From Streptomyces guryensis (GTDB lineage: Bacteria; Actinomycetota; Actinomycetes; Streptomycetales; Streptomycetaceae), in the NCBI RefSeq assembly GCF_021261325.1, contig NZ_JAJSBI010000034.1, positions 1 to 64,000 of the forward strand: a DNA stretch of 64,000 nt, in the 5' to 3' direction. A model generated the notes under the pieces. It was not told the origin of the DNA and made no database searches. It saw only the letters and a list, made by a program, of their open reading frames with translations. Shown here in pieces: positions 24,468 through 33,440 of this stretch (the stretch's first letter is position 1; each line of letters opens with the position of its first letter). The translations under genes and the position numbers were made by a program.

Positions 24468-26783
24468 TCAGCTCCTGGGACCGGGGCCGGACAGGGAAGT
24501 GGAAGCGGTGGGCGACCCGTCCTGGGAAGCGGGCGCGGGCGGTGCGTCGGTGCGTGGGAGTCGCTGTCTGATCAGTTCGAGGCTGCGGGCGAGGGATCCC
24601 ACCTCGTCGTGGTAGCGCGGGTAGAGCACCGTTCTGCGGTCCCCGGCCGCCAGCGCCTCGGCACCCTGGGTGATGTCACGCAGCGGACGGACGACGACGA
24701 GGTACAGCCAGCCGAGGCAGAGGGCGCCCGTGGTCACCCCCAGCAGACCGACGAGCATGATCCGCCGCTGTGCCTCGTACTCGGGCAGGCCGATCCAGAA
24801 CACCGGCCTGATCGAGGCGACCTTCCAGCCGAGTGCGCTCGCGACGCCCAGCTTGCCGTTGAACGGCGCGACCGCGGCGACCGCCGGATCCCTCCAGCCG
24901 AGCAGCAGCTCGGCGGAGCCCTCGGTCGTGCGGACGGCCGCCAGCCGGGCCCGCAGCCGGCCGTCGGAGACCCGCCCGAAGGCCACGAACCCCTTGTTGG
25001 ACGCGATGACCCGATGTGCGGAGTCCACCAGCCACACGGAGCCGAGACCGGGTCGGTTGAGGATGCCGGCCAGGTACTGGACCTTGAACTCGCCCACGAC
25101 ATAGCGGCGTCCGGTCCTCGCCGGCGCACCCTTGACCTGCTGAGCGGCCACGGCGGCGAGCACCGGTTCCGTGCCGGAGGTGTTCGTCTGCATGACCCCG
25201 GGCCTGATGCGGACCTTCTTCGGGGTACGGGGTTCGTCGCCGGCGCGGACGAGGATCTCGCCGGCGCCGTCGACGACGTACAAGGACCGATATCGGCCGT
25301 GCTGCTCCAGGGATCTGTCGAGGACCTTGCGCGCCTCCTGAGACCGGGGAGCGTCGATCACGGTGGCGAGATGGGCGAGATCGGCGTATCCGTCGTTGAT
25401 ACCCCTGCGCACGCGATCCGCCGTCGTCTCCGTGCGTTGCCGCTGGTCGTCGGAGATCAGCCGCGGGACGATCGCAGCCGGGTGCGGAAAGGTGCTGCCG
25501 AGCGTCAGCAGCATCGACGTGGGCCAGGCCAGCAGGGCGAACGCGCACACCACAAGGACGGTGCGCAGTCCGAGCCGACGCCGGCCCTTGCCGGTCCCGA
25601 GCGGAACACGCCTCTTCGCCGGCGGCTGCGCGACCGTCTCCCACGACGGCCCGCTCCTGCCGCGGAGTTGACGGCGCAGTGCCTCCAGCGCGGCGCCGGC
25701 CCGGGCAGGTTCCCCGAAGCGGGGCACGCGGACCGGAACCGTGAGGTCACCCGAGCCGATCCTCTGCGCTTCGCGGCGCAACCGCAGCAAAGGCCGCTGC
25801 ACCACCAGGTGGAGGACGGCGGTGACCCCGGCCGCGAGGGCCAGGAGCACGGCCGCGACGAGGAGGGCGAGACGAAGGTCACCGGTCCCGGCCCCATGAG
25901 GCTCGGTTCGCACCGTCGTGACGACCGTCAGCCCGAGCGCGCTGCTCGGACTCTCCTTCGAGGCGGGCCCCCGGGCCACTGAGGCGTACCCGACGGCGTT
26001 CCGGGTGTCGCCGTCCGCCGCCCGGACGAGACTGCCGCTCGGACCGTCGAAGCCGCCGGCAGCGGCCGTGTCCGACGGTCCCTTGCTCTGCGCCTCGCGG
26101 GCGGCGGTGCCGGCCAGGGCCTTGGCCCGGTCGGTGCCGGATCCCGGCCCGGCCGCGGCGAGAGTGGCCCCGTCGCGGTCCACGACGTTGAGCGTGTGAT
26201 TCCTGCCGACGGAGATGCCCGGCAGCTTCAGGCTCTGTGAGGCGACGAGCAACTCCTGCCTGCCGCCTTGCGACAGCGTCGCAAAGGCCAGCAGCCGGGT
26301 GACGCCCGAGTCGTCCCGCACCAGTCTCGGAGGCGGGTTCGCCGGCAGTCCACGAAGGTTCACCTTCCCGAGCGGTACGGCCTCGCCCTGCGAGGCGAGC
26401 AGCCGACCGGTGGACAGGTCGACGACGGCGGTACCGCGCCACTTGCGGTAGGTCCGGTCGAGGCGGGTCAGCATTGCGTCCGCCGGTACGGACCTGGAGC
26501 CACCGAAGTCCGCGGCCGCCGCCCGCAGATCGGTGACGCTCTGGTCGACGGAGCCCTGCAGCGCGACCGCCCCGTCCTCGGCGATGTGCTGCTGGGAGCT
26601 GAGGACGGCCTCGGGAACGCCCCGTTCGGCGTCGCTCCCGACGGCGAACACCGTCAGGCCCGCGACGAGTGCCAACAGAACCAGCAGGGCCGCAAGGGGC
26701 GGCCGCACACCTCCCAACACAGCCATGTCCGCCCGACGCCGAGCCGGGCTCTGCGTGGATATCGGAGGTCGAGTGGTGGTCAA
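24468..26783 (-). CDS. Large membrane protein with two sensor-HAMP units, Cap operon
   Basis: 771 residues from TTG 26783, chosen because GGAAAGGATTC lies just upstream; ATG 26726 is the alternative. Two similar halves each have a membrane helix, an extracytoplasmic cache-like domain, a second helix and a HAMP-like region (halves about 20-380 and 410-760). HAMP motifs: VVQRPLLRLRREAQRIGSGD and VVRPLRDITQGAEALAAGD. No kinase, phosphatase, cyclase or methyl-accepting domain follows. It ends 6 bp before CapB, so it is probably the first gene of the Cap operon and may sense envelope or extracellular state to control polymer synthesis. The duplicated layout without an output domain is unusual. Confidence 0.72.
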   Translation of the reverse strand: MTTTRPPISTQSPARRRADMAVLGGVRPPLAALLVLLALVAGLTVFAVGSDAERGVPEAVLSSQQHIAEDGAVALQGSVDQSVTDLRAAAADFGGSRSVPADAMLTRLDRTYRKWRGTAVVDLSTGRLLASQGEAVPLGKVNLRGLPANPPPRLVRDDSGVTRLLAFATLSQGGRQELLVASQSLKLPGISVGRNHTLNVVDRDGATLAAAGPGSGTDRAKALAGTAAREAQSKGPSDTAAAGGFDGPSGSLVRAADGDTRNAVGYASVARGPASKESPSSALGLTVVTTVRTEPHGAGTGDLRLALLVAAVLLALAAGVTAVLHLVVQRPLLRLRREAQRIGSGDLTVPVRVPRFGEPARAGAALEALRRQLRGRSGPSWETVAQPPAKRRVPLGTGKGRRRLGLRTVLVVCAFALLAWPTSMLLTLGSTFPHPAAIVPRLISDDQRQRTETTADRVRRGINDGYADLAHLATVIDAPRSQEARKVLDRSLEQHGRYRSLYVVDGAGEILVRAGDEPRTPKKVRIRPGVMQTNTSGTEPVLAAVAAQQVKGAPARTGRRYVVGEFKVQYLAGILNRPGLGSVWLVDSAHRVIASNKGFVAFGRVSDGRLRARLAAVRTTEGSAELLLGWRDPAVAAVAPFNGKLGVASALGWKVASIRPVFWIGLPEYEAQRRIMLVGLLGVTTGALCLGWLYLVVVRPLRDITQGAEALAAGDRRTVLYPRYHDEVGSLARSLELIRQRLPRTDAPPAPASQDGSPTASTSLSGPGPRS

Positions 26784-27181
26784 GAAGAATCCTTTCCAGG
26801 TTCTACCGATGTCGCGTGAAGCAACAAAAAAGAAGTTCTCGAACCAACTGATGACGGGAATGCTCCGCCGGTTTACCGGCAAGGTGTGACGACGCTCACC
26901 CATTGGCGATAAAGCGCCGTTTCACGCAGCACAAAAACAGCCATTCCACCGCCCCGACCTGCCGATTCATGGACTTCTGGACGTGGACTCAATGGCCGAA
27001 ACGCTCGCTTCAAAAAACCTGCAAGAATGATGTATATGGGCTTAACCAAATGTGAACGAATTGCGATGGGCCGCCTGCCGGCGAGGCGATAATTGCCCGC
27101 AAGGATTGTTTTGAATTTTCTCTGCCTTGCCCATCCCTCAGTCGGCTGCTCCACCCCCGCCGATCGGGGGGTGCGTTCCGC
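26784..27181 (-). promoter_or_regulatory. AT-richer leader and probable promoter of the Cap operon
   Basis: This is the least GC-rich stretch of the window, with AAAAACCTGC, GATGTATATGGGC and TTAACCAAATGTG. No gene is supported. On the minus strand TTCACA (near 27055) and TACAT/TATACA elements (near 27035) could form a promoter, but spacing is not ideal. Low GC fits a regulatory region or transferred DNA. Confidence 0.35.
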
Positions 27182-29086
27182 TCAGCCCTGCGCGCGGCAG
27201 TCGTAAAGGCCGAAATTGCCCCTGGTGCGCCAGCCGTAGGCCCCGGAGCGGACGCGCTCGCAGTGGGACTTCACCCAAGTCGTGGCGGGGGTGGTGGGTC
27301 GCAGGTGAGTGAGCAGCACGTAGCGGAGTCGGTGAGTGGCGATCAGGTTGCCGAGCTGCGGGGCGCTGGGGAAGGGGGTCTTCCCGGTGAATCCGCCCAT
27401 GACGAGCATGGGTTGGGCCTGAGCGCGCAGCAGACGTTCCGCGGGGTAGGCGGCCTGGGTCGCGAGCAGGTACTTCTCGCCCCTGCGGTGCGCGATGAGG
27501 TAGTCCAGCAGGGCGGTGTCGCGGGTGCTGGGCCGGTCGAGCTCGGCCCGGCGGGGAGCGGACGGGTGGTGGAGGGCCCTGTGGTGGACCTCGCCGACCG
27601 GACCCGCCGTCGGCGACGTGGAGGCGCCCGCGTAGCGCGGGTCGAGGGACGAGACTGCCCAGCCGGCGGGTACGAGCAGAGTGGCCGCGATTCCGGCGGC
27701 CAGCGAACCTCGGACCAGCCTCGGGGAGGCGCGTGACCCGCCGTGCCACAGGCCGAACGCCCCGCACACCGCGAAGATCACGGCGAACGCCAGCAGCCGG
27801 GAGACGAACCAGGTCGGCCCGTCGAGTACGAGCGCCCAGGCCACCGTCAGCACGATCGCCGACGGCAGCCACAGCCGTCGCCGGCCGCCGGACTCGTACG
27901 CGGACCGGAAGAGCGCGAGCCCGCCTCCGGCCAGCGCGGCGATCGCCGGTGCGAGCACGGCCGTGTAGTAGACGTGATTGCCGTTGGAGACGCTGAACAC
28001 CGCGGCATGGATGGCGAGCCAACCGCCCCAGAGGAGGAAACCCGCACGCAGCGGGTCGGACCGCGGCTCGCCGGCACGCCAGATGAGGGCCGTTACGGCG
28101 GCGAGCACGGCGAGCGGCAGGAACCAGGCGATCTGTGGACCGACGGTGTGGTTGACGAGCATCCCCCAGCCGGTGTTTCCGGAGGTACGGCTGGCGGCGG
28201 TGCCCGAGACGGCGCCGAACGCGGTGCCGTCGTCGCTGAAGCGACTGATGCCGTTGTAGCCGAAGACCAGGCTGAAGGGGTTGTTGTTCGACGTACCGTC
28301 GACGTACGGGCGGTTGTCTGCGGGAGTCACCCATGCGATCAGCGCCCACGAGCAGGAGACGGCCAGCGTGACCGCACCGCTCAGCAGGAGGCGCCGAGCC
28401 GTCCGCAACGGCGAGTTGCCCGCGGTGAGTTGGTAGACCACGGCGAAGACCGGCAGTACGAGCCAGGCCTGCAGCATCTTCGTCTGGAAAGCGAGCCCGA
28501 CCCAGACGCCACACATGATCAGCGGGAGCAGCCGCCCGGTTCGTGCCGCCTTCTGCAGGGCTCCGGCGGCTGCCACCAGCAGCAGGGTGAGGGCGGTGTC
28601 CGGGATGGTGGCCCTGTTCAGTGCCACGGTGACCGGAGTGAAGGTGAGTGTCAGCGCGGCGATCAGTGCGGCGAACGGCCCGGCCCAGGCCCGTACGATC
28701 CGGTGCAGCAGCCATACGGTGAGCACGCCCTCGATCACATGGGGCAGCGCGGCCGCCCACGTGTGCGGCCCGAAGAGCCATACGGAGACGGCATCGGGCC
28801 AGAAGGCGCCGGGCAGCTTGTCGAGGGTGATCGAACCGCTGGTGTCGAGACCGCCGAAGAAGAAGGCCCGCCAACTGGTGGCCATCGACCGTATCGCCGC
28901 GCCGTAGTAGGGGTGGATAGCGGCGTGCCCCAAGTCCCAGGCATACAGCAGGGTGGCGACGCCCAACACCGCGGCCAGCGCCGGGGGTTCCCAGCGTGCC
29001 GGAGCTTCCGGCCGGTCGGTTCGGCGGTGCGATTCCCGTCTCGGGCCATGGGAGCCGGTGCTCCGCGCGGTAGGGATGGCGGCCAT
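27182..29086 (-). CDS. Multi-pass glycosyltransferase, GT39/ArnT-like
   Basis: 634 residues from ATG 29086. An Arg-rich N-terminus leads to about 11-13 hydrophobic helices. The first loop carries GHAAIHPYYGAAIRSMATSW and LDKLPGAFW, matching the conserved Asp/lysine-proline region of PMT-type family 39 enzymes in Actinobacteria. The C-terminal 150 residues form an extracytoplasmic domain (LVMGGFTGKTPFPSAPQLG). Such enzymes transfer a sugar from polyprenyl-phosphate to lipids, wall polymers or proteins on the outer face of the membrane. It shares orientation with the Cap operon but is 400 bp away, so co-function is only suggested. Confidence 0.82.
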   Translation of the reverse strand: MAAIPTARSTGSHGPRRESHRRTDRPEAPARWEPPALAAVLGVATLLYAWDLGHAAIHPYYGAAIRSMATSWRAFFFGGLDTSGSITLDKLPGAFWPDAVSVWLFGPHTWAAALPHVIEGVLTVWLLHRIVRAWAGPFAALIAALTLTFTPVTVALNRATIPDTALTLLLVAAAGALQKAARTGRLLPLIMCGVWVGLAFQTKMLQAWLVLPVFAVVYQLTAGNSPLRTARRLLLSGAVTLAVSCSWALIAWVTPADNRPYVDGTSNNNPFSLVFGYNGISRFSDDGTAFGAVSGTAASRTSGNTGWGMLVNHTVGPQIAWFLPLAVLAAVTALIWRAGEPRSDPLRAGFLLWGGWLAIHAAVFSVSNGNHVYYTAVLAPAIAALAGGGLALFRSAYESGGRRRLWLPSAIVLTVAWALVLDGPTWFVSRLLAFAVIFAVCGAFGLWHGGSRASPRLVRGSLAAGIAATLLVPAGWAVSSLDPRYAGASTSPTAGPVGEVHHRALHHPSAPRRAELDRPSTRDTALLDYLIAHRRGEKYLLATQAAYPAERLLRAQAQPMLVMGGFTGKTPFPSAPQLGNLIATHRLRYVLLTHLRPTTPATTWVKSHCERVRSGAYGWRTRGNFGLYDCRAQG

Positions 29087-29713
29087 GGCGAACGTCCTTG
29101 GTCGGTGTCAGGTCGGATCGTCAGGTGAGAGGCGGAAGGCTGCGCGGGAGCCGCGGGCACCGTCCGGCAGTACGCCGCACCGGGGGACCTGCGAGGCGCC
29201 TCGTGGGGGGCTACGGCTTCCGGCGCCCGCATGCCGGAGGCCGACTCACGCTGCCGCCCGGGGTGCCAGCCCGAGGCTCAGCGGACGGAACTCGCCAGTC
29301 CGGTGGCGCCGTTGAGCAGGTACTCCAGCGGTCTCGGTCACCGGGACAGCCTTGCCGAGGCCGGGGGCCGTCGACCATCCGCCGGGCTTCGGGAGGCGTC
29401 CCGCCGGTCGGCCGAACCGACCCCCTCCGATTGGCGGGGGTCGGTTCGGCCGTGCACGAACGACTGCGGTCGTCGACCTGGTCGCCGGGATGCCGCCAGG
29501 AGGCTCACCGCGACCGGAAGAGCCGGGCGCTGTTGTCGGATTTGCGTGCGCCCCGGAGGTAGCCGGAAAGCGACGCTCACGGCGTCCGCGAGGTCGGGAT
29601 CCAGCGCCTGGTGACTGACATGGACCGACTGGGCGGCGCCCAGCACGATGTAGCACGAACGTAGGTGACGGTGCGTCCTCCGTGGGCGTTGGCCGCAGCA
29701 CCCACTCCGATGG
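29087..29713. other. Non-coding stretch containing a strong terminator
   Basis: About 630 bp without a supported gene apart from the hairpin at 29410-29451. Confidence 0.4.
29410..29451 (-). terminator. Strong hairpin terminator
   Basis: GGCCGAACCGACCCCC (29410-29425) pairs perfectly with GGGGGTCGGTTCGGCC (29436-29451) across a 10-nt loop. It lies about 260 bp downstream of the saccharopine-dehydrogenase-like gene. Confidence 0.7.
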
Positions 29714-30760
29714 TCAGGACCCGGTCTGCTGCTGACGCAGTTCGAAGGAGATGTGCGGGGACAGCGCGCGGAGGAAGCCGGGCGCGTCGAAGACTTCGCC
29801 GGCGGAGGCGACTCCGACCGTGCGGGTCTGGCCGGTGAGGATGCGGTGGACCGCCTCCACCGCGAGCGGTGCGCTGACGGCATAGATGTCCCGGCCACTT
29901 GCCACAGCGCGCCGTTCGGTGCCGCCGGAGCGTACGACGGCGTCGACGAGGAAGGTCTGGTCGGACCGCCCGTTCTCGTCAGCCGCGGTCGGCGCCGGCG
30001 TGTCCGGGGCTGAGAGGTCTCTGGCCGCTTCGGTCGTCATGTGGGTGCGTACCTCGGGGATGGAGAGGTGGCTGGGGATGGTGACCACGTCGGCCATCGT
30101 GAACTCCCCGATGACCTCCCTGGTGCCCATCGGCTCGGGGAAGGGCCACTTCAGGAGCGTCGGCTGATCCTCGTGGTACTCCAGCCGCCCGTCCGTGTAG
30201 CGGACACGTCGGCCGCCTCGACGCTCGCCGGAGACCGCACCCGCGGTGCGCGTCCCGGGGGTGGGGTGCCAACTGCTCAGTCCGTATGCGATGTTCGCTT
30301 CATCGGCCGCCGTCCAGTCCCCCATCGCGGCGGTCGCCAGCAGGTCGCCGAGGCCGCCGTAGAAGGCCATCGCGGGGACGATCACCACTCCTGCCGCGCG
30401 GGCGCGGTCCGCGAAGTGCGTGAACGTGTCGAGGTTGGCCTCGATCTCGGCCGCCACATCGACGTACGGGATCCCGGTGCGCAGTGCCGCCTCGATCACA
30501 GGAGCGGCAGTCACCGCGAAGGGCCCGGCGCAGTTGATCACAGCGTCGGCACCGTCCAGGGCACGGTCGAGCGAGGCAGCGTCGTCGACCGACGCCGGCC
30601 GGACCTCGAGTCCTGGGTCGGGTGCCGCCAGCGCCCGCAGCTTGCCGGCGTCACGGCCGGAGAGTACCGGGACGAACCCGCGCTCCCGCAGCTGTGCCAC
30701 CACAAAGCGTCCGGTGTGTCCGTACGCGCCGAACACCGTCACCGTCCGTCCCCGTCCCAT
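29714..30760 (-). CDS. Saccharopine dehydrogenase-like NAD(P)-binding oxidoreductase
   Basis: 348 residues from ATG 30760 with GGGGGAG upstream. Rossmann motif TVFGAYGHTGRFV near residue 10, then VINCAGPFAVTAAPVIEAAL and GIPYVDVAAEIE, typical of the trans-acting enoyl reductase/saccharopine dehydrogenase NADP-binding family. The C-terminal half is less conserved. Substrate unknown. It diverges from a GlxA-type regulator 109 bp away, which may control it. Confidence 0.82.
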   Translation of the reverse strand: MGRGRTVTVFGAYGHTGRFVVAQLRERGFVPVLSGRDAGKLRALAAPDPGLEVRPASVDDAASLDRALDGADAVINCAGPFAVTAAPVIEAALRTGIPYVDVAAEIEANLDTFTHFADRARAAGVVIVPAMAFYGGLGDLLATAAMGDWTAADEANIAYGLSSWHPTPGTRTAGAVSGERRGGRRVRYTDGRLEYHEDQPTLLKWPFPEPMGTREVIGEFTMADVVTIPSHLSIPEVRTHMTTEAARDLSAPDTPAPTAADENGRSDQTFLVDAVVRSGGTERRAVASGRDIYAVSAPLAVEAVHRILTGQTRTVGVASAGEVFDAPGFLRALSPHISFELRQQQTGS

Positions 30761-30869
30761 GGGTACTCCCCCGTGCTCGAATGATCCGTTTGATCCGCTG
30801 CGAACATCCTGGCGGGGCGGGCGCCCCACCGTGAGTGTCCGGAACGACGCGCCCCATACAGTTTCAGAC

Positions 30870-31847
30870 ATGGGTACTGTCGCGCTGGCCGTCACCGAGG
30901 GCATGCTGCACTTCGAACTGTCCATGGCGTACGAGGTGTTCGGCGCCGCTCCGGCAGGTGTCACCGTCCCCTGGTACGACGTCGAAGTCTGCGGGTCGGA
31001 CGCCGTGCGGCTCGGCCGGTTCCGGCTGGAGCCCGACCATGGGCTCGACCGGCTCCGGCATGCCGACACCCTGATCGTCCCCGGCTGGGCGGACACCGAC
31101 GAGGATCCGCCCGCCGATCTCATCGGCGCGGTGCGTGCGGCACACGAGGCGGGTGCGCGCGTGGCCTCCCTGTGCACGGGCGCGTTCGTGCTGGCCGCCG
31201 CCGGCCTTCTCGACGGCAAGCGCGCGACCACGCACTGGGCGCACACGGGGGCCCTGGCCGCCCGCTACCCGCGGGTGGAGGTCGATCCGGACGTGCTCTA
31301 CGTGGACAACGGCAGCGTGCTCACCTCCGCCGGCAAGGCCGCCGCACTGGACCTGTGCCTGCACCTCGTCCGTCTCGACCACGGCTCGTCCGTCGCCAAC
31401 GCCGTCGCCCGCCGCCTGGTCGTGCCTCCGCACCGAGCCGGCGGCCAGGCACAGTTCGTCGCCGCCCCCGTGCCCGTCCGGGACGACCACCCGCTCGCCA
31501 CGCTGCTCCCCTGGGCGATCGAACACCTCGACCACCCACTCACCGTGGAGGACCTGGCACGCCAGGCACGGATGAGCTCGCGCAATCTGGGCCGCCACTT
31601 CAGGGCGGTGACCGGCACCACCCCGCTGCAATGGCTGCTGACACAACGCATCCGCCGCGCCCAGGAGTTGCTGGAGACCACCGACGACGTCGTCGACGCC
31701 GTCGCGGCAGCCACCGGCATGGGCACGGCCACGACGCTGCGTCGACACTTCAACCGCACGGTCGGTGTGCCTCCCGACACCTACCGCCGCACTTTCCGCT
31801 CACGGCCCCACACCGACTCGAACGACGACCGGCGACGTCAACGCTGA
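30870..31847 (+). CDS. GlxA-family transcriptional regulator (DJ-1/PfpI plus AraC HTH)
   Basis: 325 residues from ATG 30870. N-terminal DJ-1/PfpI-like domain (residues about 1-170) with VASLCTGAFVLAAAGLLDG, where Cys is the nucleophile-elbow position. The C-terminal AraC-type double HTH (about 210-310) contains HPLTVEDLARQARMSSRNLG and FNRTVGVPPDTYRR. GlxA-type proteins are activators or repressors of neighbouring metabolic genes. The divergent saccharopine-dehydrogenase-like gene is the obvious candidate target. Confidence 0.88.
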   Translation: MGTVALAVTEGMLHFELSMAYEVFGAAPAGVTVPWYDVEVCGSDAVRLGRFRLEPDHGLDRLRHADTLIVPGWADTDEDPPADLIGAVRAAHEAGARVASLCTGAFVLAAAGLLDGKRATTHWAHTGALAARYPRVEVDPDVLYVDNGSVLTSAGKAAALDLCLHLVRLDHGSSVANAVARRLVVPPHRAGGQAQFVAAPVPVRDDHPLATLLPWAIEHLDHPLTVEDLARQARMSSRNLGRHFRAVTGTTPLQWLLTQRIRRAQELLETTDDVVDAVAAATGMGTATTLRRHFNRTVGVPPDTYRRTFRSRPHTDSNDDRRRQR

Positions 31848-31935
31848 CGGTGCCCCAGCCGGACATGCCCGCGCAGCCTGTGGCCCGCTTCCACGAATTC
31901 GATTCTGGCGGCCACCTCACGCCGGCGTTGGCATT

Positions 31936-32622
31936 TCAGCGGGTCGCTGGTTCGGCGAACTGGTTGGTGTCGAACAGCTCGTTGATGTGTCCGCCGAGTT
32001 CGGACCAGTGGCGTCCGGAGAGCTCGGCGGCGGCGCGGCCGTCGCCGTCGGCGCAGACGGCGACGAGTTGGTCGTGGTGTTCGATGGTGTTGCGGCCGCC
32101 GAGCAGGGTGGAGAACTTGCGGTAGAGGATGCGGTGGATCTGCGGGTGGAGCTGCTCGACGATCCGGCTGAGCACGGGGTTGTCCGCGGCGGTGATGGGG
32201 ACGGCGTGGAAGCGGTCGTCCGCGGCGAGTGCGGCGGTGGTGTCGTTGGCGGCGACGGCCCGTTCGAAGTCGCGGTTGGCCTCGCGCATGCGCTGCCGGT
32301 CCCGCTCGGTCATGACCGGAACTGCTGTCTCCACGGCGAGTTGGTCGAGGGAGCGCAGGACGGCGAGGGTCTTTTCGACGTCGCGGCGGTTGAGGGTGGT
32401 GATGCGGGTGTAGACGCCCGGCTTCGCTTCGACCAGGCCGATGTCGGCGAGCCGGGCGAGCGCCTCGCGCACCGGGGTTCTGCTGAGTCCGAGGCGCTCG
32501 GCGAGCTCACCGTCCCTGACCTTCTCACCGGGGACGAGTTCCCCACGCACGATGGAGTCGCGCAGACGGTCGAAGACCTCGTCACTGAGGAGGCGGCGGG
32601 AGACGGGGCGGTCGAGTGACAT
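31936..32622 (-). CDS. GntR-family (FadR/FCD) regulator of the aspartate module
   Basis: 228 residues from ATG 32622. N-terminal winged helix (LRDSIVRGELVPGEKVRDGE, then LAERLGLSRTPVREALARL) is followed by an all-helical FCD domain. In the FCD domain DDRFHAVPITAADN, QIHRILYRK and HHDQLVAV supply the Asp and His residues that usually hold a metal and a carboxylate ligand. The gene lies 44 bp after the racemase stop, so dctA-type transporter, racemase and regulator are probably one transcript. Many FCD regulators sense organic or amino acids, which fits the neighbours. TATTGCGT half-sites occur just before it and in the palindrome at 34798. Confidence 0.88.
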   Translation of the reverse strand: MSLDRPVSRRLLSDEVFDRLRDSIVRGELVPGEKVRDGELAERLGLSRTPVREALARLADIGLVEAKPGVYTRITTLNRRDVEKTLAVLRSLDQLAVETAVPVMTERDRQRMREANRDFERAVAANDTTAALAADDRFHAVPITAADNPVLSRIVEQLHPQIHRILYRKFSTLLGGRNTIEHHDQLVAVCADGDGRAAAELSGRHWSELGGHINELFDTNQFAEPATR

Positions 32623-32647
32623 ATTGCGTACAGTACATCGCTGTTTT

Positions 32648-32715
32648 CGTCCTATCCGTTCTCGTCCTATCCGTTCTCGTCCTGTCCGTTCTCGTCCTGT
32701 CCGTTCCCGTCCTGT
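32648..32715 (-). repeat. 15-bp tandem repeat over the racemase C-terminus
   Basis: Four copies of CGTCCTATCCGTTCT or its CCTGTCC variant plus a partial fifth. On the coding strand each unit encodes QDENG. The two units distal to the gene have a C-to-T change that creates TAG, and the first of these is the stop codon. Confidence 0.85.
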
Positions 32716-33440
32716 CGGGCTGTGCTCTCGCTTGTGGCCCGGCGGACAAGGGCCTGAGCCAGGACGAGGGCCGGGTCGATGAGAGGGACGTCCACGGCGT
32801 CGGCGGGCAGGCCGAGCGGGATCTCGGTGCAGCCGGCGATGACCGCCTGCGCGCCGTGTTCGGTCAGGCGTTGTGCGGCGCGGGACAGGAGCGCGGTCGT
32901 CGTATCGCCGTGAGTGCCCGCCTTCACCATGCGGATGGCGGTCATGACCTCGTGGTCCTGACTGGTCGCGTCGGGGAGTACGAGGCGGATGCCGAAGCGG
33001 TCCAGCCACTCCTGGTACAGGCCGGCCCGGACGGTGCCGGTCGTGGCGAGCAGGCCGGCGGTGCGGATGCGGGGGCTGAGCGTGGTGAGATACCGGGCGA
33101 CCTCGCCGATCATGTGGACGATGGGCAGGCCGACGTGGTCGGCGATGCGCGGGACGAAGGCGTGGGCCGTGTTGCACGGGATGGCTATGACGGTGGCACC
33201 GGCTTCGCGCAGGACGCGGCTTCCGTCGAGGAGCCACGGGGTGGGGTCGGGGCCGTCGCCCAGCAGGGCCTCGGTGCGGTCGGGGATGGTCGGGTCGGAC
33301 CAGATGACCGTCCGAAGGTGGTCCTGGTCGCTGGAGCCGGGGGTCGTCGAGACGAGCTTGGCGTAGAAGTCGGCCGTGGCTGCCGGCCCCATGCCGCCGA
33401 GGATGCCGATGATCTCAGCGGTGCGAGCAGGGCTGGTCAC
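32667..33440 (-). CDS. Aspartate/glutamate racemase family protein
   Basis: 257 residues from GTG 33440, overlapping the symporter stop (GTGA). Family signature near the start is IGILGGMGPAATADFYAKLV. The two catalytic cysteines are in AIPCNTAH (about residue 87) and IAGCTEIPL (about 205). The enzyme should interconvert L- and D-aspartate (or glutamate) without cofactor. The tail is built from QDENG repeats ending at a TAG that lies inside a repeat unit. Between the transporter and the GntR gene, and opposite aspartase, the likely role is feeding imported D-aspartate into aspartase. Confidence 0.88.
   Translation of the reverse strand: MTSPARTAEIIGILGGMGPAATADFYAKLVSTTPGSSDQDHLRTVIWSDPTIPDRTEALLGDGPDPTPWLLDGSRVLREAGATVIAIPCNTAHAFVPRIADHVGLPIVHMIGEVARYLTTLSPRIRTAGLLATTGTVRAGLYQEWLDRFGIRLVLPDATSQDHEVMTAIRMVKAGTHGDTTTALLSRAAQRLTEHGAQAVIAGCTEIPLGLPADAVDVPLIDPALVLAQALVRRATSESTARQDGNGQDENGQDENG

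Noticed and set aside
29100..29713. Several long frames on both strands between the glycosyltransferase and the saccharopine-dehydrogenase-like gene
   Set aside because: High GC leaves many frames open by chance; none has family-like sequence, and the strong terminator at 29410 lies across them.
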